This document shows, piece after piece, positions 1-10,089 of a stretch of DNA of 64,000 nt (position 1 is its first letter; each line of letters opens with the position of its first letter). The stretch covers positions 43,378,594-43,442,593 of the forward strand of contig NC_073307.1 in assembly GCF_027595985.1 (NCBI RefSeq), in the 5' to 3' direction. The position numbers and the translations under genes were made by a program. Below the pieces are notes generated by a model. It was not told where the DNA came from. It searched no databases and worked only from the letters and a program-made list of their open reading frames with translations. Origin of the DNA: Sorex araneus (Eukaryota > Chordata > Mammalia > Eulipotyphla > Soricidae).

Positions 1-336
1 AAGTATGAAAAACAATCCGATTATCCAAAAATTGGAGATAAATTATGGTTCAGCTCTAATTAGACTGTGAAGTGGCCAACCACAGACCATGTTTTCGGGA
101 ACTGTTGAATATCATAAGAGTTGCCTTGTAATATGAAGTGAGAGGACCTGTAAGCATTTAAAATAATAGTTATGCTTTAAAATTCTACATACAAATACAA
201 AAAGATGAAATACACATATAATCTTTACACTATTGGAGGAATACTAAATGGTTTTAATTTTGTGGTATTTTTCTGCATTTCCATTTTTTTTTCCTAAAAT
301 GAATATAATCAAATACTAAGTTTCTTTTTGTCTTCC
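1..336. other. AT-rich non-coding stretch, no feature
   Basis: I see no open frame of note, no SINE head or tail and no L1 end here. Only AT-rich unique-looking DNA. Confidence 0.5.
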
Positions 337-590
337 CCTCACTAGTACCCCAGACCATGGGGAGGGCAGGATAGCCTTGGTACATACACTGGCACCTGGG
401 ATTTAGCTCAGGATTTAGCTCAGGACCTCAAACTTGCCCTTGGTGCCTTTGAAACCACTGGGTCACACATAGCTAAGTATCCTTCGTAGCACAGCTGTGA
501 GCACCGTCTCAGCGGCAGCCAGAACTGGGGTTTGAATTCATGACCTGGCAAGCAACTTAAACCATTTAGGGGTCAACTTTCCGGCCCCTA
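337..590 (-). mobile_element. Degraded tRNA-SINE
   Basis: Read on the minus strand it begins with a GGGGCCGG-like head at about 590 and has a weak match to the SINE B box (TTCAAACCCC). The body contains the 'gggatttagctca' stretch twice in tandem near 399-425. It is strongly diverged, so it is an old copy. Confidence 0.4.
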
Positions 591-893
591 AAGTTGTTTT
601 GAAAGTAAAAAAAAAAAGGAACTTAGAAACATCTAGTTCTTGAATGAACTGTTTCTGAGAATGTAGCTGGATTTAAGATGCTGTCACTGAAAGCAGTTGT
701 TGGAGTTTCATCTTTAGTTTGTCACGAAGAGGATCATTAACAATGTGTACAAATTAGAGCAATACTTGGATTTTGCAACAACTTAAAAAAACTGGAAAAT
801 TAAGTTCAGACAATTCTAAAGTCAAATTATGTATGAGGTTACACATTAGACTGTATCAGATTTTTATAATATTTGACTTTTAAATTCAACTCC

Positions 894-957
894 TTTTTAC
901 AAGCTGAAAAATTAATATTTTTATTAATAAAATATTGATTTTTCAGCTTGTAAAAAA
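894..957. repeat. Near-perfect hairpin (28-bp arms)
   Basis: The left arm (894-922) and right arm (929-957) are reverse complements with one mismatch around a short loop. The arm core is TTTTTACAAGCTGAAAAAT. No SINE or L1 signature overlaps it. It could be a solitary palindromic MITE-like remnant or a snap-back duplication. Confidence 0.75.
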
Positions 958-1000
958 TTAATTATTTTCCATGAGTTAATTATTTTGGTTTCCGTTTTTG

Positions 1001-1950
1001 ACCCACACCCAGCAATTCTTTCTTTTTAAATTTTTTATTCTTTTATAGAATCACCATGTGGAAAGTTACAAAGCTTTCAGGTTTAAGTCTCAGTTATACA
1101 ATGCTTGAACACCCATCCCTTCACCAGTGCACATATTCAACCACCAAGAATCACAGGATGCCTCCCCCCACCTCCCAGCCCTCCACCCCACATGTGTAAC
1201 TGGTAAATTTCACTTTACTTTCACTTTACTTTGATTACATTCAATATTTCAACAAAAAATTCACTATTATTGATTTGGAGTTTCTCCCCCCTAAAGTCGA
1301 CCTGCTGAAAAGAAAGCATTTGATAATTTGTTTTCCATTGCTGAGAATGAAGAGATATGAGGTCAAGAGGCCGCACTAGCAGCTGCACATGTTTAGATTT
1401 CTGTATTTTAGTAACTAAGTCCAGAGAAATATCTGCCAGAAATTGCAACATTGTAAGCTTGTACCTCTCAGCTACTTTATGTTCCACACATGAGTGCAAT
1501 CTTTCTATGTCTGTCTCTTTCTTTCTGACTCATTTCACTCAGCATGATACTTTCCATATTGATCCACTTATATGCAAATTTCATGACTTCATGTTTTCTG
1601 ACAGCTACATAGTATTCCATTGTGTAGATATACCAGAGTTTCTTTAGCCAATCATCTGTTTTCGGGCACTCTGGTTTTTTCCATATTGTGGCTATTGTAA
1701 ACAGTGCAGCAATGAACATGGAAATGCAGATGTCATCTCTACTATACCTTTTTCCTCTCCGGGATATATTCCCAGGAGTGGTATTGCTGCACACCCAGCA
1801 ATTCTTAGAGGCTAGTCTTGGATCTGTGCTCAGGTCAACTTCTGGTGCTGTATGAAGACTGTATGGGGTCCTGGTGATCAAAATGGGTCGACTGCATGCA
1901 AGACAAGCACCTTAAACTTGCCTTAAACTTAACTATCTCTGTGTCCCCTA
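1001..1950 (-). mobile_element. Short-form tRNA-SINE split by an L1
   Basis: The SINE tail (minus-strand ...GCTGGGTGTGGGTC) lies at 1,001-1,020 and the remainder continues at 1,790-1,950, ending near the head at about 1,945. The L1 at 1,021-1,789 separates the two parts. The 17-bp sequence CACACCCAGCAATTCTT is duplicated on both sides (1,004-1,020 and 1,790-1,806), which shows that the L1 inserted into a pre-existing SINE. Confidence 0.7.
1021..1789 (-). mobile_element. 5'-truncated L1 3' end
   Basis: The minus strand encodes the C-terminal end of L1 ORF2: the sequence around 1,500-1,720 translates to the diagnostic 'LWYIYTMEYYVAVRKHEVMKF' stretch and SEMSQKERDRHRKIAL. It is followed by the 3' UTR and an A-rich tail at about 1,021-1,050. 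The frame is interrupted, so it is inactive. A 17-bp TSD flanks it. Confidence 0.85.
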
Positions 1951-2018
1951 ATTTTTGTGTTTTAATTTAAAAAAGTGATTCTTTTCCCATCAGAACTACT
2001 GCTTTTTACTGTGGTAAA

Positions 2019-2578
2019 AAGGTGAAAGCAGATGGGATATCACACTAAAAAGGTCTCTTAGTGGTATAATTTTTGTCTGTTTAACAATGTGTCTAGTCAG
2101 TGTTTGTATCTGTGAGGTTGTCTTCAAGAAAATAAAGCTGTAAATTCTAAACAATAAAATAAGCCAACTACTCACCAGTCAAAACACAAAAATCATGGTC
2201 ATCTGTTTCAATTATGATATACGTATATTCTTCAAGAAAAAGGTGAATGTGATTAATGAGATCTAGCACATGGAGTTGACCCAGCTACACCTAATACATT
2301 CCTGACAAACTAAAGTCTCTTCTGGAACACAGCTGAATCTATTTTTAAAGTTTCTATTTGAATGACCTCCTCCCCATCACCCTTTCCTTACAGTACAAGG
2401 CAGAGAAAGGTGGCCTCTTCTCTCAGGCTAGCCTCCCATTTACTAGCAGAGACAAGACATAGAAAAATGATGCTCAAAGTAGAGGTACACACCATTCCCC
2501 TAGCTTATTCTCCACCACACAACTTCAGATTCTGCAAGGGGGACCTTTTTAGTGTGATATCCCATCTGCTTTCACCTT
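2019..2578. repeat. Perfect 37-bp inverted repeat, 486-bp spacer
   Basis: Bases 2,019-2,055 and 2,542-2,578 are exact reverse complements (arm begins AAGGTGAAAGCAGATGGGAT). The spacer between them is not itself inverted. The left arm starts inside a small hairpin (CTTTTTAC-TGTG-GTAAAAAG, about 2,002-2,021). The arms match no mobile element seen elsewhere in this window. Absence of mismatches suggests a recent templated insertion. Confidence 0.9.
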
Positions 2579-3127
2579 CTGGTTCCTGACATCTGGACTT
2601 ACAGCTCACCACAGACCAACTCATAGACACAGGGATAGCAAAGTGTCATTCCTTCACATCACATGTGCCATCTATCCAGGGAACCATCAATTCAAATGAC
2701 TTCAGGATCCTAGAAGGTAAAAATAAGCATGTACAGCAACTAGGGTATAAGACAATGGGGGCATCAGTGACTGCAGGAATCATAAATTCTGGGCATCTAC
2801 AAAGGATCCTTTCTGCCCCATGGACACTCAGCTGAACACACTGGAAGGAAGAGCTCTCCTGAGCACCACTGGGTGTGGCCCAAAGCAAATAAACAAAAGA
2901 TAAAGGTCTCAATGGCTAAAAGTACAAAAAGTAAATGAATTTTATGAAAAAATGGAAATTATTAAAATTTTTTAAAAGAAAAAATTAACATAAATTTGAT
3001 TTCAGAATATAAGAATTATCTAAATTTTAGTCAAATTTAAATAAAATAAAAAATCTGCTAATCATCTTAACTGCAGAAACAAAAAATGTAGAAAATAAGA
3101 CAGATAAACTTAATGCGATAAATATTA

Positions 3128-3174
3128 AGACACTATAGTGTCTTTTCTTACTATAGTGTCTAAAGTAAGAAAAG
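3128..3174. repeat. Overlapping palindromes
   Basis: A perfect 16-bp palindrome AGACACTATAGTGTCT (3,128-3,143) is followed by the inverted pair CTTTTCTTAC / GTAAGAAAAG (3,142-3,151 and 3,165-3,174). The loop of the second repeats the ACTATAGTGTCT half of the first. Confidence 0.8.
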
Positions 3175-3271
3175 TAAACTATATAACTTTCCACAAAAAC
3201 TTCAGAAACAATCTAGACACACTTTTTTTAGTTGCTTTAACAGCAAGAAGTTTATTCTTCGTTAATAAACT

Positions 3272-3453
3272 TTATTTTTTATTAATTAGGGGCACACCCC
3301 CAGTGATGCTCAGGGTTCCATCCCTGGCTCTGTTCTCAGGGGTGACACCTAGAGATGCTCAGGGGACCAGATGCAGTGCCAGGATTCAAACTACTCTCTC
3401 AGCTGCAGCCGTAAACCCGACAATTGCCTTAACCAAAGTACTGTCTCTGGCCC
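3272..3453 (-). mobile_element. Short-form tRNA-SINE, diverged
   Basis: Minus-strand body with the GGGTGTGCCCC tail near 3,290 and the head GGGCCAGAGACAG at about 3,441-3,453. The A and B boxes are degraded. A T-rich stretch at its left represents the old poly(A) tail. Confidence 0.65.
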
Positions 3454-3592
3454 AGGGTAATCTTATTTTCAAAAGGGCTCAAGTACCATTTTTATTCTGA
3501 AAATTCACCATGAAGAAGGTAGTGGGAGAGGCCATGCCTCAAGTGGAGAGAGAAAAATTCAATCATATTACTTCACTAGCAGTCTTACTCAG

Positions 3593-3830
3593 ACTGGAGC
3601 AATAGCACAATGGGTAGGGCGTCTGCTTTGCACGCGGCTGACCCGAGTTTGATTCCTCCATCCCTCCCCAGCCCGACAAGCTACCGAGAGTATCCCGCCT
3701 GCATGGCAGAGCCTGGCAAGCTACCCTTGGCATGTTCAATATGCCAAAAATAGTAACAACAAATCTCACAATGGAGACGTTACTGGTGCCCACTCGAGCA
3801 AATTGATGACCAACGGGAAGGCAGTGCTAC
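3593..3830 (+). mobile_element. Long-form tRNA-SINE with TSD
   Basis: The tRNA-like head (A box TAGCACAATGGG; B box near GAGTTTGATTCC) is followed by the long body (GGCAAGCTACC..., GTAACAACAAATCTCACAA, TACTGGTGCCC). It ends in GGCAGTGCTAC with no poly(A). TSD AGCAGTCTTACTCAG at 3,578-3,592 is repeated with one change at 3,831-3,845. Confidence 0.9.
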
Positions 3831-3845
3831 AGCAGTCTCACTCAG

Positions 3846-4149
3846 GATTAGAATTACAGGGTGTTCCAGGTATTTAGAAACAATTTTATGTTTATAAAAA
3901 AATGTAACTAACTTGTGACAGCTAGAAGTACAATTCAAGTTTTTTTTTTAATACCATAATCAGGTCAGTTTATTTACCTTGATGATGGCAGGCACTTTGC
4001 ATAAATAATCAAATTTACAGTTTGGTTTTGACACAGTCAGTATAAATCCATGCTTCAGGAGATAATCACTGGGGCAGGACTGACTCTACAGTCAGGTGAC
4101 AGCTTGCCTTCAGCCTGTTTCCACTGAGTCAAGATTGAGTTCTAGTCCC
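3846..4149. other. Non-coding stretch, no feature
   Basis: Contains an A-rich patch and unique-looking sequence; nothing assignable was seen. Confidence 0.4.
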
Positions 4150-4164
4150 AGAAGCCACTGATTA

Positions 4165-4801
4165 CACAATGGAATACTATGTAGCCGTTAGAAAACATGA
4201 AGTCATGAAATTTGCATATAAATGGATCAACATGGAAAGTATCATGTTGAGTAAAATGAGTCAGAAAGAAAGAGACAGACATAGAAAGATTGCACTCATA
4301 TGTGGAATATAATGTAACTGAGAAGTACAAGTTGGCAACGATGCAACTTCTGGCAGATATCTCTCTGGACTTAGTTACTAAACTACTAAATTACAGAAAC
4401 CCAAAACCGAGAGGCCGCTAAGTGTGGTCACTCGACCTCATACCTCTTCATCCTCAGCAATGGAAAACAAATTACCTAATGCTTCCTTTTCAGCAGGTCT
4501 GACTTTAGGGGAGAGACTCTCCAAACAATAATAGTGAGTTTTGTTGAAATATTGCATGCAATCAAAGTGAAAGTAAAGTGAAATTTATTAGTTACACAGG
4601 CGGGGGGGCTAAGGGTGGGGGGCCTAGGTGCGTGGGGAGGTTAGGGGTGTGGGGGTGCGGGGTGGAGCTATACTGGGATTCTTGGTGGTGGAATATGTGT
4701 ACTGGTGAAGGGATGGGTATTCGAGCATTGTATAACTGAGATTTAAACCTGAAAACTTTGTAACTTTCCACATGGTGACTCAATAAAAAATTAAAAAAAA
4801 A
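4165..4801 (+). mobile_element. 5'-truncated L1 3' end with 15-bp TSD
   Basis: Begins within the ORF2 C-terminus (plus-strand ACACAATGGAATACTATGTA, then the MSQKERDRHRKIAL-coding segment). It runs through the G-rich 3' UTR to CAATAAAAAATTAAAAAAAAA. TSD AGAAGCCACTGATTA lies at 4,150-4,164 and 4,802-4,816. It is the same subfamily as the minus-strand copy at 1,021-1,789. Confidence 0.92.
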
Positions 4802-4892
4802 AGAAGCCACTGATTATGTTTAAAACCACATCAGATCAATAGCTGAGGCAAATAATAAAAGCAAGGAGTGTTTCATCGAATTCAAGCTATTT

Positions 4893-5601
4893 TTTGTTGA
4901 ATATTATTGATTGCTTTTGAATGATAAGGCAGAGCAATTTTATTTTTAATTGAATCACTATGAGATACAGAGTTACAAAGCTGATCATGATTGGGTTTCA
5001 GTCACACAGTGTTCCAACACCCATCCCTCCACCACTGTACACTTCCCACTGACAATGTCCTCAGTTTTTTCCCCTTCTGTCACCCTCCCCTCAGTAGGCA
5101 CCTTCCTTTTCTCTATCTTCCTCTCCCTCTCCCCCACTCCTTCCCTTTCTCTCTGTCTCTCTGTCTGTCTGTCTCTCTGTCTCTATCTCTGTGTCTCTGT
5201 CTCTGTGTATCTCTCCCTCTTTCTTTCTCTCTCTCTCTCTCCTTTTGGGCATTATAGTTTGCAATACAGATACTGAGAAGTTATCCTGTTCGTTCCTTTA
5301 CCTACTTTCAGCACTCAGTTTCTATCCAGAGTGATCATTTCCAACTACCATGATCATTTCCAACTACCATTGCCTTAGTGATCCCTTCTCTATCCCAACT
5401 GCCTCTTCCCCCAATACCTGAGGCAGGATTCCAAGCTTTGACCAATCCTCCTGACCCTTTCTACTGTCCTTGGATATTATAGTCTGATGTTATGTTTTTT
5501 TATATCCCACAAAAGACTCCAATTATTCTATGTCTATCGCTCTCCTTCTCACTCATTTCACTCAGCATGATACTCTTCATCGTCCATCCACTTATAAGCA
5601 C
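4893..5601 (-). mobile_element. L1 3' end with CT-rich expansion
   Basis: The minus-strand L1 3' UTR and ORF2 terminus (antisense of CATTTCACTCAGCATGATAC near 5,555) is present, with the A-rich tail at about 4,893-4,960. TSD AATTCAAGCTATTT occurs at 4,879-4,892 and 5,602-5,615. A 19-bp tandem duplication (GATCATTTCCAACTACCAT) sits near 5,330-5,370. Confidence 0.85.
5102..5246. repeat. CT/CTGT-rich microsatellite inside L1 3' UTR
   Basis: Interrupted TCTC/TCTG tract of about 140 bp in the L1 3' UTR. The open frames across it (Ser/Leu-rich) are artefacts of the repeat. Confidence 0.85.
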
Positions 5602-5615
5602 AATTCAAGCTATTT

Positions 5616-6269
5616 ACCACTTGGTATGGACAGAAGCCCACGGGACAGAAGTCTGCTGTCGATAGATACTGCTTTTTGTTGTGACATGGGTCTACTGTTG
5701 TCACAGGTTCTCTTGCACATACTGTCCATTCTAATAATGCCTTATTTACCCAGTCTCTTCTTCAGGCTTCTGAGGTTCCTTGAGAATAGGGAGGTTCAGG
5801 TTGTCCTCTAAATTGGTAATCCCCAAACTGCACCTCATAGTTCCCATTAAAAGCACCTCAAAATTCACCAAGGAGCCCCCCAAATAGTGGGTCAAGTACC
5901 GCCCGTGATTCCAGGGGACTATACCTCAAGTCATCGAAAGAATGCCACCCAGCAAGATCCCAAAATGTCACTTCCCCCTCCAGGAGGGCTGTCTGTGTGA
6001 CCTTGGCATGATTCCAGCTCTTCTCTCCAAGGAAGGAAGGAAAAGTAAGTCACAAACTGAACACATAGCCAGTAGCCTTGATAAAATAGTTATTCTCCTA
6101 ATATTATGGTATAAGTTCTAAGCTACTGAAACACACAGCAGATATGTCATGAATATAAAGAACAGAAAAAAGAAAAACTACAATGCAATGAACAAAAATC
6201 TGTCTGTTTTCAGGCCAGGAATCTTATCCCTTTTGGAATTCCTTCTCCCTATGTTGGATCCTGTCTTCC
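5616..6269. other. Unique-looking stretch
   Basis: No SINE, L1 or coding signal was identified. A GGAAGGAAGG patch lies near 6,031. Confidence 0.35.
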
Positions 6270-7340
6270 CAGGATGAAAGAGCCCAGGACTACTGTTTTC
6301 CTGGAACCCATACTGAGGCCCAGGGTCAGGTCAAAATGGTCCACTGCTCTTAAAAAACCAGTAATCCTGCAGTTAGAACATGTCCTACCCCACACAAACC
6401 AACATCATTTGATGTTGGCATACATCACATCACAGATTCTAAAGCCAGATAAGAAATACCATTGGAGGGACTCACAAATGAATCTTGGAACCAAGCAGCT
6501 TGCCCAGAGATGTTCTGGACCTTGTGCCAGGCTGGTATTACCGGAGTGTCTCTGACAGTACCAGGCATTGCCCCTCCACCTGCTCCATAGGAATCCTGGT
6601 GGCCACAAACCTCCATTACCCGATGAAAAACCCAGTTACACGGGATTAGTAACTATTTAAAACTCCAGGTCTCAAGGGATCGAGGACTGGTCACTCCTTC
6701 CCATCTTCCCACCCCTCCAGAGTCCTGGCTGTCACATCCACGAACTGCCTCTGGGCACCATTTAAGCACATTAACGGCCATGATCCAGACTCACAAATGA
6801 ATCTCAAAACTGAGCAGCTCATTGCAGAGATGTCTCCGGACCCTAATTATTCAAAATTTTAGAATTTCAGGAGCGTGTGGCTGCTTTTGAGGTTGTGTGA
6901 CATCTCATGTTATTCATAACAAGCAATGCAAAATAAATTATCTAGCATCTGCCTGTGGGGCAAGCCTGAGTGGTGGTGGGAAAGTTTGAAATAATGGTCA
7001 GAAGGTGTAAAGGTGGTGGGGTTAGTGTTCAAATATTATCAAATGTATCACTAAAGCTATAGCACAGCGGGTGGGGCGTTTGCTTGCATGCTGCCGACCC
7101 GGGTTTGATTCTTCTGCCCGTCTCAGAGAGCCCGGCAAGCTACTGAAAGTATCCCGCCTGCAGGGCAGAGCCTGGCAAGCTCCCCGTGGCATATTCGATA
7201 TGCCCAAAACAGTAACAACAAGTCTCACAATGGAGACGTTACTGGTTCCCACTCGAGCAAATCAATGAACAACAGGACAACATTGCTACAGTAATCAATT
7301 ACTGTGAACCACTTTATGAAAAATAAAATAAAATAAATAC
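6270..7340 (+). mobile_element. CRp1-related composite retroposon, interrupted by a SINE
   Basis: Contains an internal repeated module: ACTCACAAATGAATCT... at about 6,469 and again at about 6,790, each followed by an AGCAGCT...CAGAGATGT block. It then has the family 3' end (TTATTCATAACAAGCAATGC, GGTGGTGGGAAAG, TGTTCAAAT) and, after the inserted SINE (7,048-7,292), CTGTGAACCACTTTATGA and an A-rich tail. The 5' boundary is uncertain. No coding potential. Confidence 0.5.
7048..7292 (+). mobile_element. Long-form tRNA-SINE
   Basis: Perfect A box TAGCACAGCGGG and a B box variant GGTTTGATTCT. The long body ends ATTGCTACAG without poly(A). It is inserted near the 3' end of the composite element around it. 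Confidence 0.88.
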
Positions 7341-7776
7341 TATTGGCTTTATTTGCTAATATGGTGACCATCACAAACCAATATTCTGCACTGTGTCTCA
7401 CAAGGGGGTGCTATTTCCCTCTAATTGCATTAAGACACAAGGAAGACTTTGAAGAGAGCTCTATAGGTCTGAACCTCTTGCATACACAGGTAGTATACAC
7501 TTTGATGTACTTTCATTACATATGTCCAGAGGTATGTGTACCTTCGCTATATATTTCCAGACGAATGGGACGAACTAATGCTTCCAACAATAAAGGTGTG
7601 AGAGCTTACTTCTCTTTGATTATGTTTTTCCTCTGTATTAAATGAAACATGCCCTTGTTATGGAAAAACCAAAAAGAAGATTAGAAAAATTATCATACTA
7701 ACATAATTCAGTATAAACAGTTTGGGGTTATTTAGTTTTGACTCTGTTCCCACCTATTAAAAAATAACTGCCACAA
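7341..7776. other. Unique-looking stretch
   Basis: No repeat signature or convincing exon was recognised. Confidence 0.35.
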
Positions 7777-7880
7777 GGACTGGAGAGATAGTACAGCTGG
7801 TCGGGAGCTTGCCTTGTACACAGCCAGCTTGGGTTCAAACCCTGACACCCCATAGGGTCCTCTGAGCACCAATAAAGGAG
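7777..7880 (+). mobile_element. Short-form tRNA-SINE, 3'-truncated
   Basis: Head GGACTGGAGAGATAGTACAG and B-box GGTTCAAACCC are followed by CCTCTGAGCACCA, after which the match stops. Confidence 0.7.
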
Positions 7881-8357
7881 TGTTATTTCAAATATATTTT
7901 TTGATCTATTTCTATTTCGTGCAGTACAGTAAGGATTACAGTTCAAAACACTTAACACCTGCTATGAACACAGACCAATCAGAACAACTTCTTGCTGTCA
8001 ATAACCACTTTAGGTGCCCTGGGGACACACTGGCAAAATTTTAATCCACTTGTGGTAACTATGGGGTTACTAAGTTGCACCTGTATAGAATCTTTACCAT
8101 TTATTTAGAAAAAAATATTTTTTCTAACTTAAAAGAAGAGAAATCCCTTATCTTTCCCACACACACACTATTATTTTGCTGCTTAATATCCAGCCTAGTG
8201 AATAAGGTGGAAGTTTTTATTCCCCTCAGACCTATCTGGTTCTCTGAGAACTTGGATCTTCATTCAATTCCTTTGGACATTTATGTATTAAAGGGCTTAT
8301 ATTTAGCCCTTTATTTATTTATTCATCAAATTAGTCTTATTTCATGGTGGTTCAGAG
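7881..8357. other. Unique-looking AT-rich stretch
   Basis: A 115-codon open frame crosses 8,075-8,422 but enters a MIR repeat and has no recognisable protein features. I do not call a gene. Confidence 0.4.
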
Positions 8358-8470
8358 AACAGATTCTAGAGTTAAACAGACAGGAGTTTCAATTCTTAAA
8401 CTATGGCATTCTAGCAAAGTGATTCTGGGCTAGTATTTTAGCAGCTCAAGCTGCTTCATAAAAATATCCT
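8358..8470 (+). mobile_element. MIR element fragment
   Basis: AGATTCTAGAGTTAAACAGACAGG and the following degenerate 'caattctt...tggca...gtgattctgggc' match the MIR core layout (a mammalian tRNA-SINE much older than the shrew SINE). Confidence 0.55.
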
Positions 8471-8635
8471 AGTTCGGTAGCTTGAATAAAAAATTTTTTT
8501 TTACAGTTCTGGAAATCAGGAAGCTATCAAAATCATGCAGGCTTCAGAAAGGACTTTTTCCTAAGACACATTTGCAGTTCAATATCACAGGTTGATCATA
8601 TGCATTATATCCTCTTGTTCTCCAATATTGAAAAC

Positions 8636-9405
8636 ACTGTAAACATCTGAGGGAGCCCCAAAAGCACAATGAAGAAAAGCCATCTGCACTCCTAAGTTCA
8701 TAATAGCACTCTTCACAATAGCCAGAATCTGGAAACCACCCAATGCCCAAGAATAGATGAGTGGACTAAAAAACTATGGTACATTTATACACTGGAATAC
8801 TATATAGCCATTAGGAAAAAAGAAGTCATAAAACTTTCCGATAGATGGATTGATGTGGTGAGCATAATGCTGGGTGATTTGCGTCAGAGGGAGAGGGACA
8901 GACATATAATCATCACATTCATTTGCGGGCTACAAAAGAACATAGTATGAGAATAATACCCAAAGAGAGTAGAAAAAAGTGCCAGGAGATTGACTAATTC
9001 ATGGTAGGAAGCTTGCCACAAAGGGCAGTTGGTGGAGAGTGCAGTTAGAACAGAGAAGGGACAACTGTGACAATGATAGTTGGAAATGATCACTCTGGAA
9101 AAGATCTGAGTGCTGAAAGGAAGTATGGGGGCATAGGGACATACGTGATAATCTTTCAGCATCTGTATTGGAAACAATACTGAGTACTGAAAAGGGAAAA
9201 AAGGAGAAGGAGAAAGAGTGTGTGTGTGAGAGGGGGGGGGTGTCTGTCATAGAGGCTGGCTGGGGGTGGGGTAGGAGGGAAACTGGGGACATGGATGGAG
9301 GGAATGTACATTAGTGAAAGGATGGGTGTTGGAACACTGTATAACTGAAACTAATTACGAAAAACTCTGTGAATGTAATAGTGATTCAATAAAAAAAGAA
9401 GAAAG
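8636..9405 (+). mobile_element. 5'-truncated L1 3' end
   Basis: Plus-strand ORF2 C-terminal remnant (CACAATAGCCAGAATCTGGA at about 8,716, then GTACATTTATACACTGGAAT), G-rich 3' UTR and the end GTGATTCAATAAAAAAAGAA. Frames are broken. No clear TSD was found. Confidence 0.85.
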
Positions 9406-9539
9406 ACTACATGTGAGGAAGCTAAAATTCAAGTGCCTGCAAAGAGAAATAGCAACGAGAGACATGGGATTTCATTTTTCATAAGGTCAGAAAGGTTAAA
9501 CCACTTGTTAAACTGTTTGTATGTAAGGTGGGGATGTGA

Positions 9540-9726
9540 TTTAATAAAAACAAGTACAGTAGGTATGGCACTTGCCTTGCACACAGTCAACCTGGTTCAG
9601 TCCCTAATATCCTATGTGCTCTCCTAAGCCCCTCCAGGAGCCATCCCTGAGTGTAGAGCAAGGAGACAGCCCTGAGCACTGCTGGATATGGCCCCCAAAC
9701 CCAACCCAACCCAACCCAAACAAAAA
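9540..9726 (+). mobile_element. Short-form tRNA-SINE with AACCC tail
   Basis: Head region CTTGCCTTGCACACAGTCAACC, body GAGCACTGCTGGATATGGCCC, then a tail of AACCC repeats (about 9,695-9,722) where other copies have CCCAAAAA. Confidence 0.75.
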
Positions 9727-10018
9727 TGAAGTTTGATTAAATACATATGAAATTATTCAATTTCCCACACAAGGATTTAAATTCATGCCAATCCCCCCTG
9801 AACCTCCAAACATACAGGTAAAGAAATGAAGAGGTAATCTTGGAAAGAGCTGAACTAAAGTGGCTCTGAGCTTAAAACACTGCGCCCAGCTGCATTCAAG
9901 GGTAAGTCACTGGAAGAGTTAACATGCCCTGACAGAACTGCAGACACTCTCTCATTGCAGCACCCAGCCCTTCCTTCCTTACAGTTGTATCATTCACAAA
10001 CCTGAGATTTCTCCTTGA

Positions 10019-10021
<3 letters not shown>
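9727..10021. other. Unique-looking stretch
   Basis: Nothing assignable beyond weak purine/pyrimidine bias. Confidence 0.3.

Positions 10022-10077
<56 letters not shown>
10022..10077. repeat. (TC)n microsatellite
   Basis: About 28 uninterrupted TC units, lying directly upstream of the CRp1-type module at 10,090. Confidence 0.98.
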
Positions 10078-10081
<4 letters not shown>

Positions 10082-10089
10082 CTCTCTGC

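Larger units (their letters stand above)
1951..3271. other. Unique-looking stretch holding two inverted-repeat structures
   Basis: No SINE or L1 signature was found. Apart from the 37-bp inverted repeat and the small palindromes listed separately, I see no coding signal: open frames here are short and lack recognisable protein character. Confidence 0.4.

Noticed and set aside
1477..1881. 134-codon minus-strand frame as a gene
   Set aside because: It joins an L1 ORF2 terminus to flanking SINE sequence.
4950..5276. Ser/Leu-rich open frames
   Set aside because: They cross the CT-rich expansion in an antisense L1 3' UTR.
8075..8422. 115-codon plus-strand frame
   Set aside because: Runs into a MIR repeat and has no protein-like features.
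8540..9425. TSD for the L1 at 8,636-9,405 (AGGAAGCTA near 8,518 and 9,417)
   Set aside because: Only nine bases match and the left copy is over 100 bases from the recognisable L1 start.
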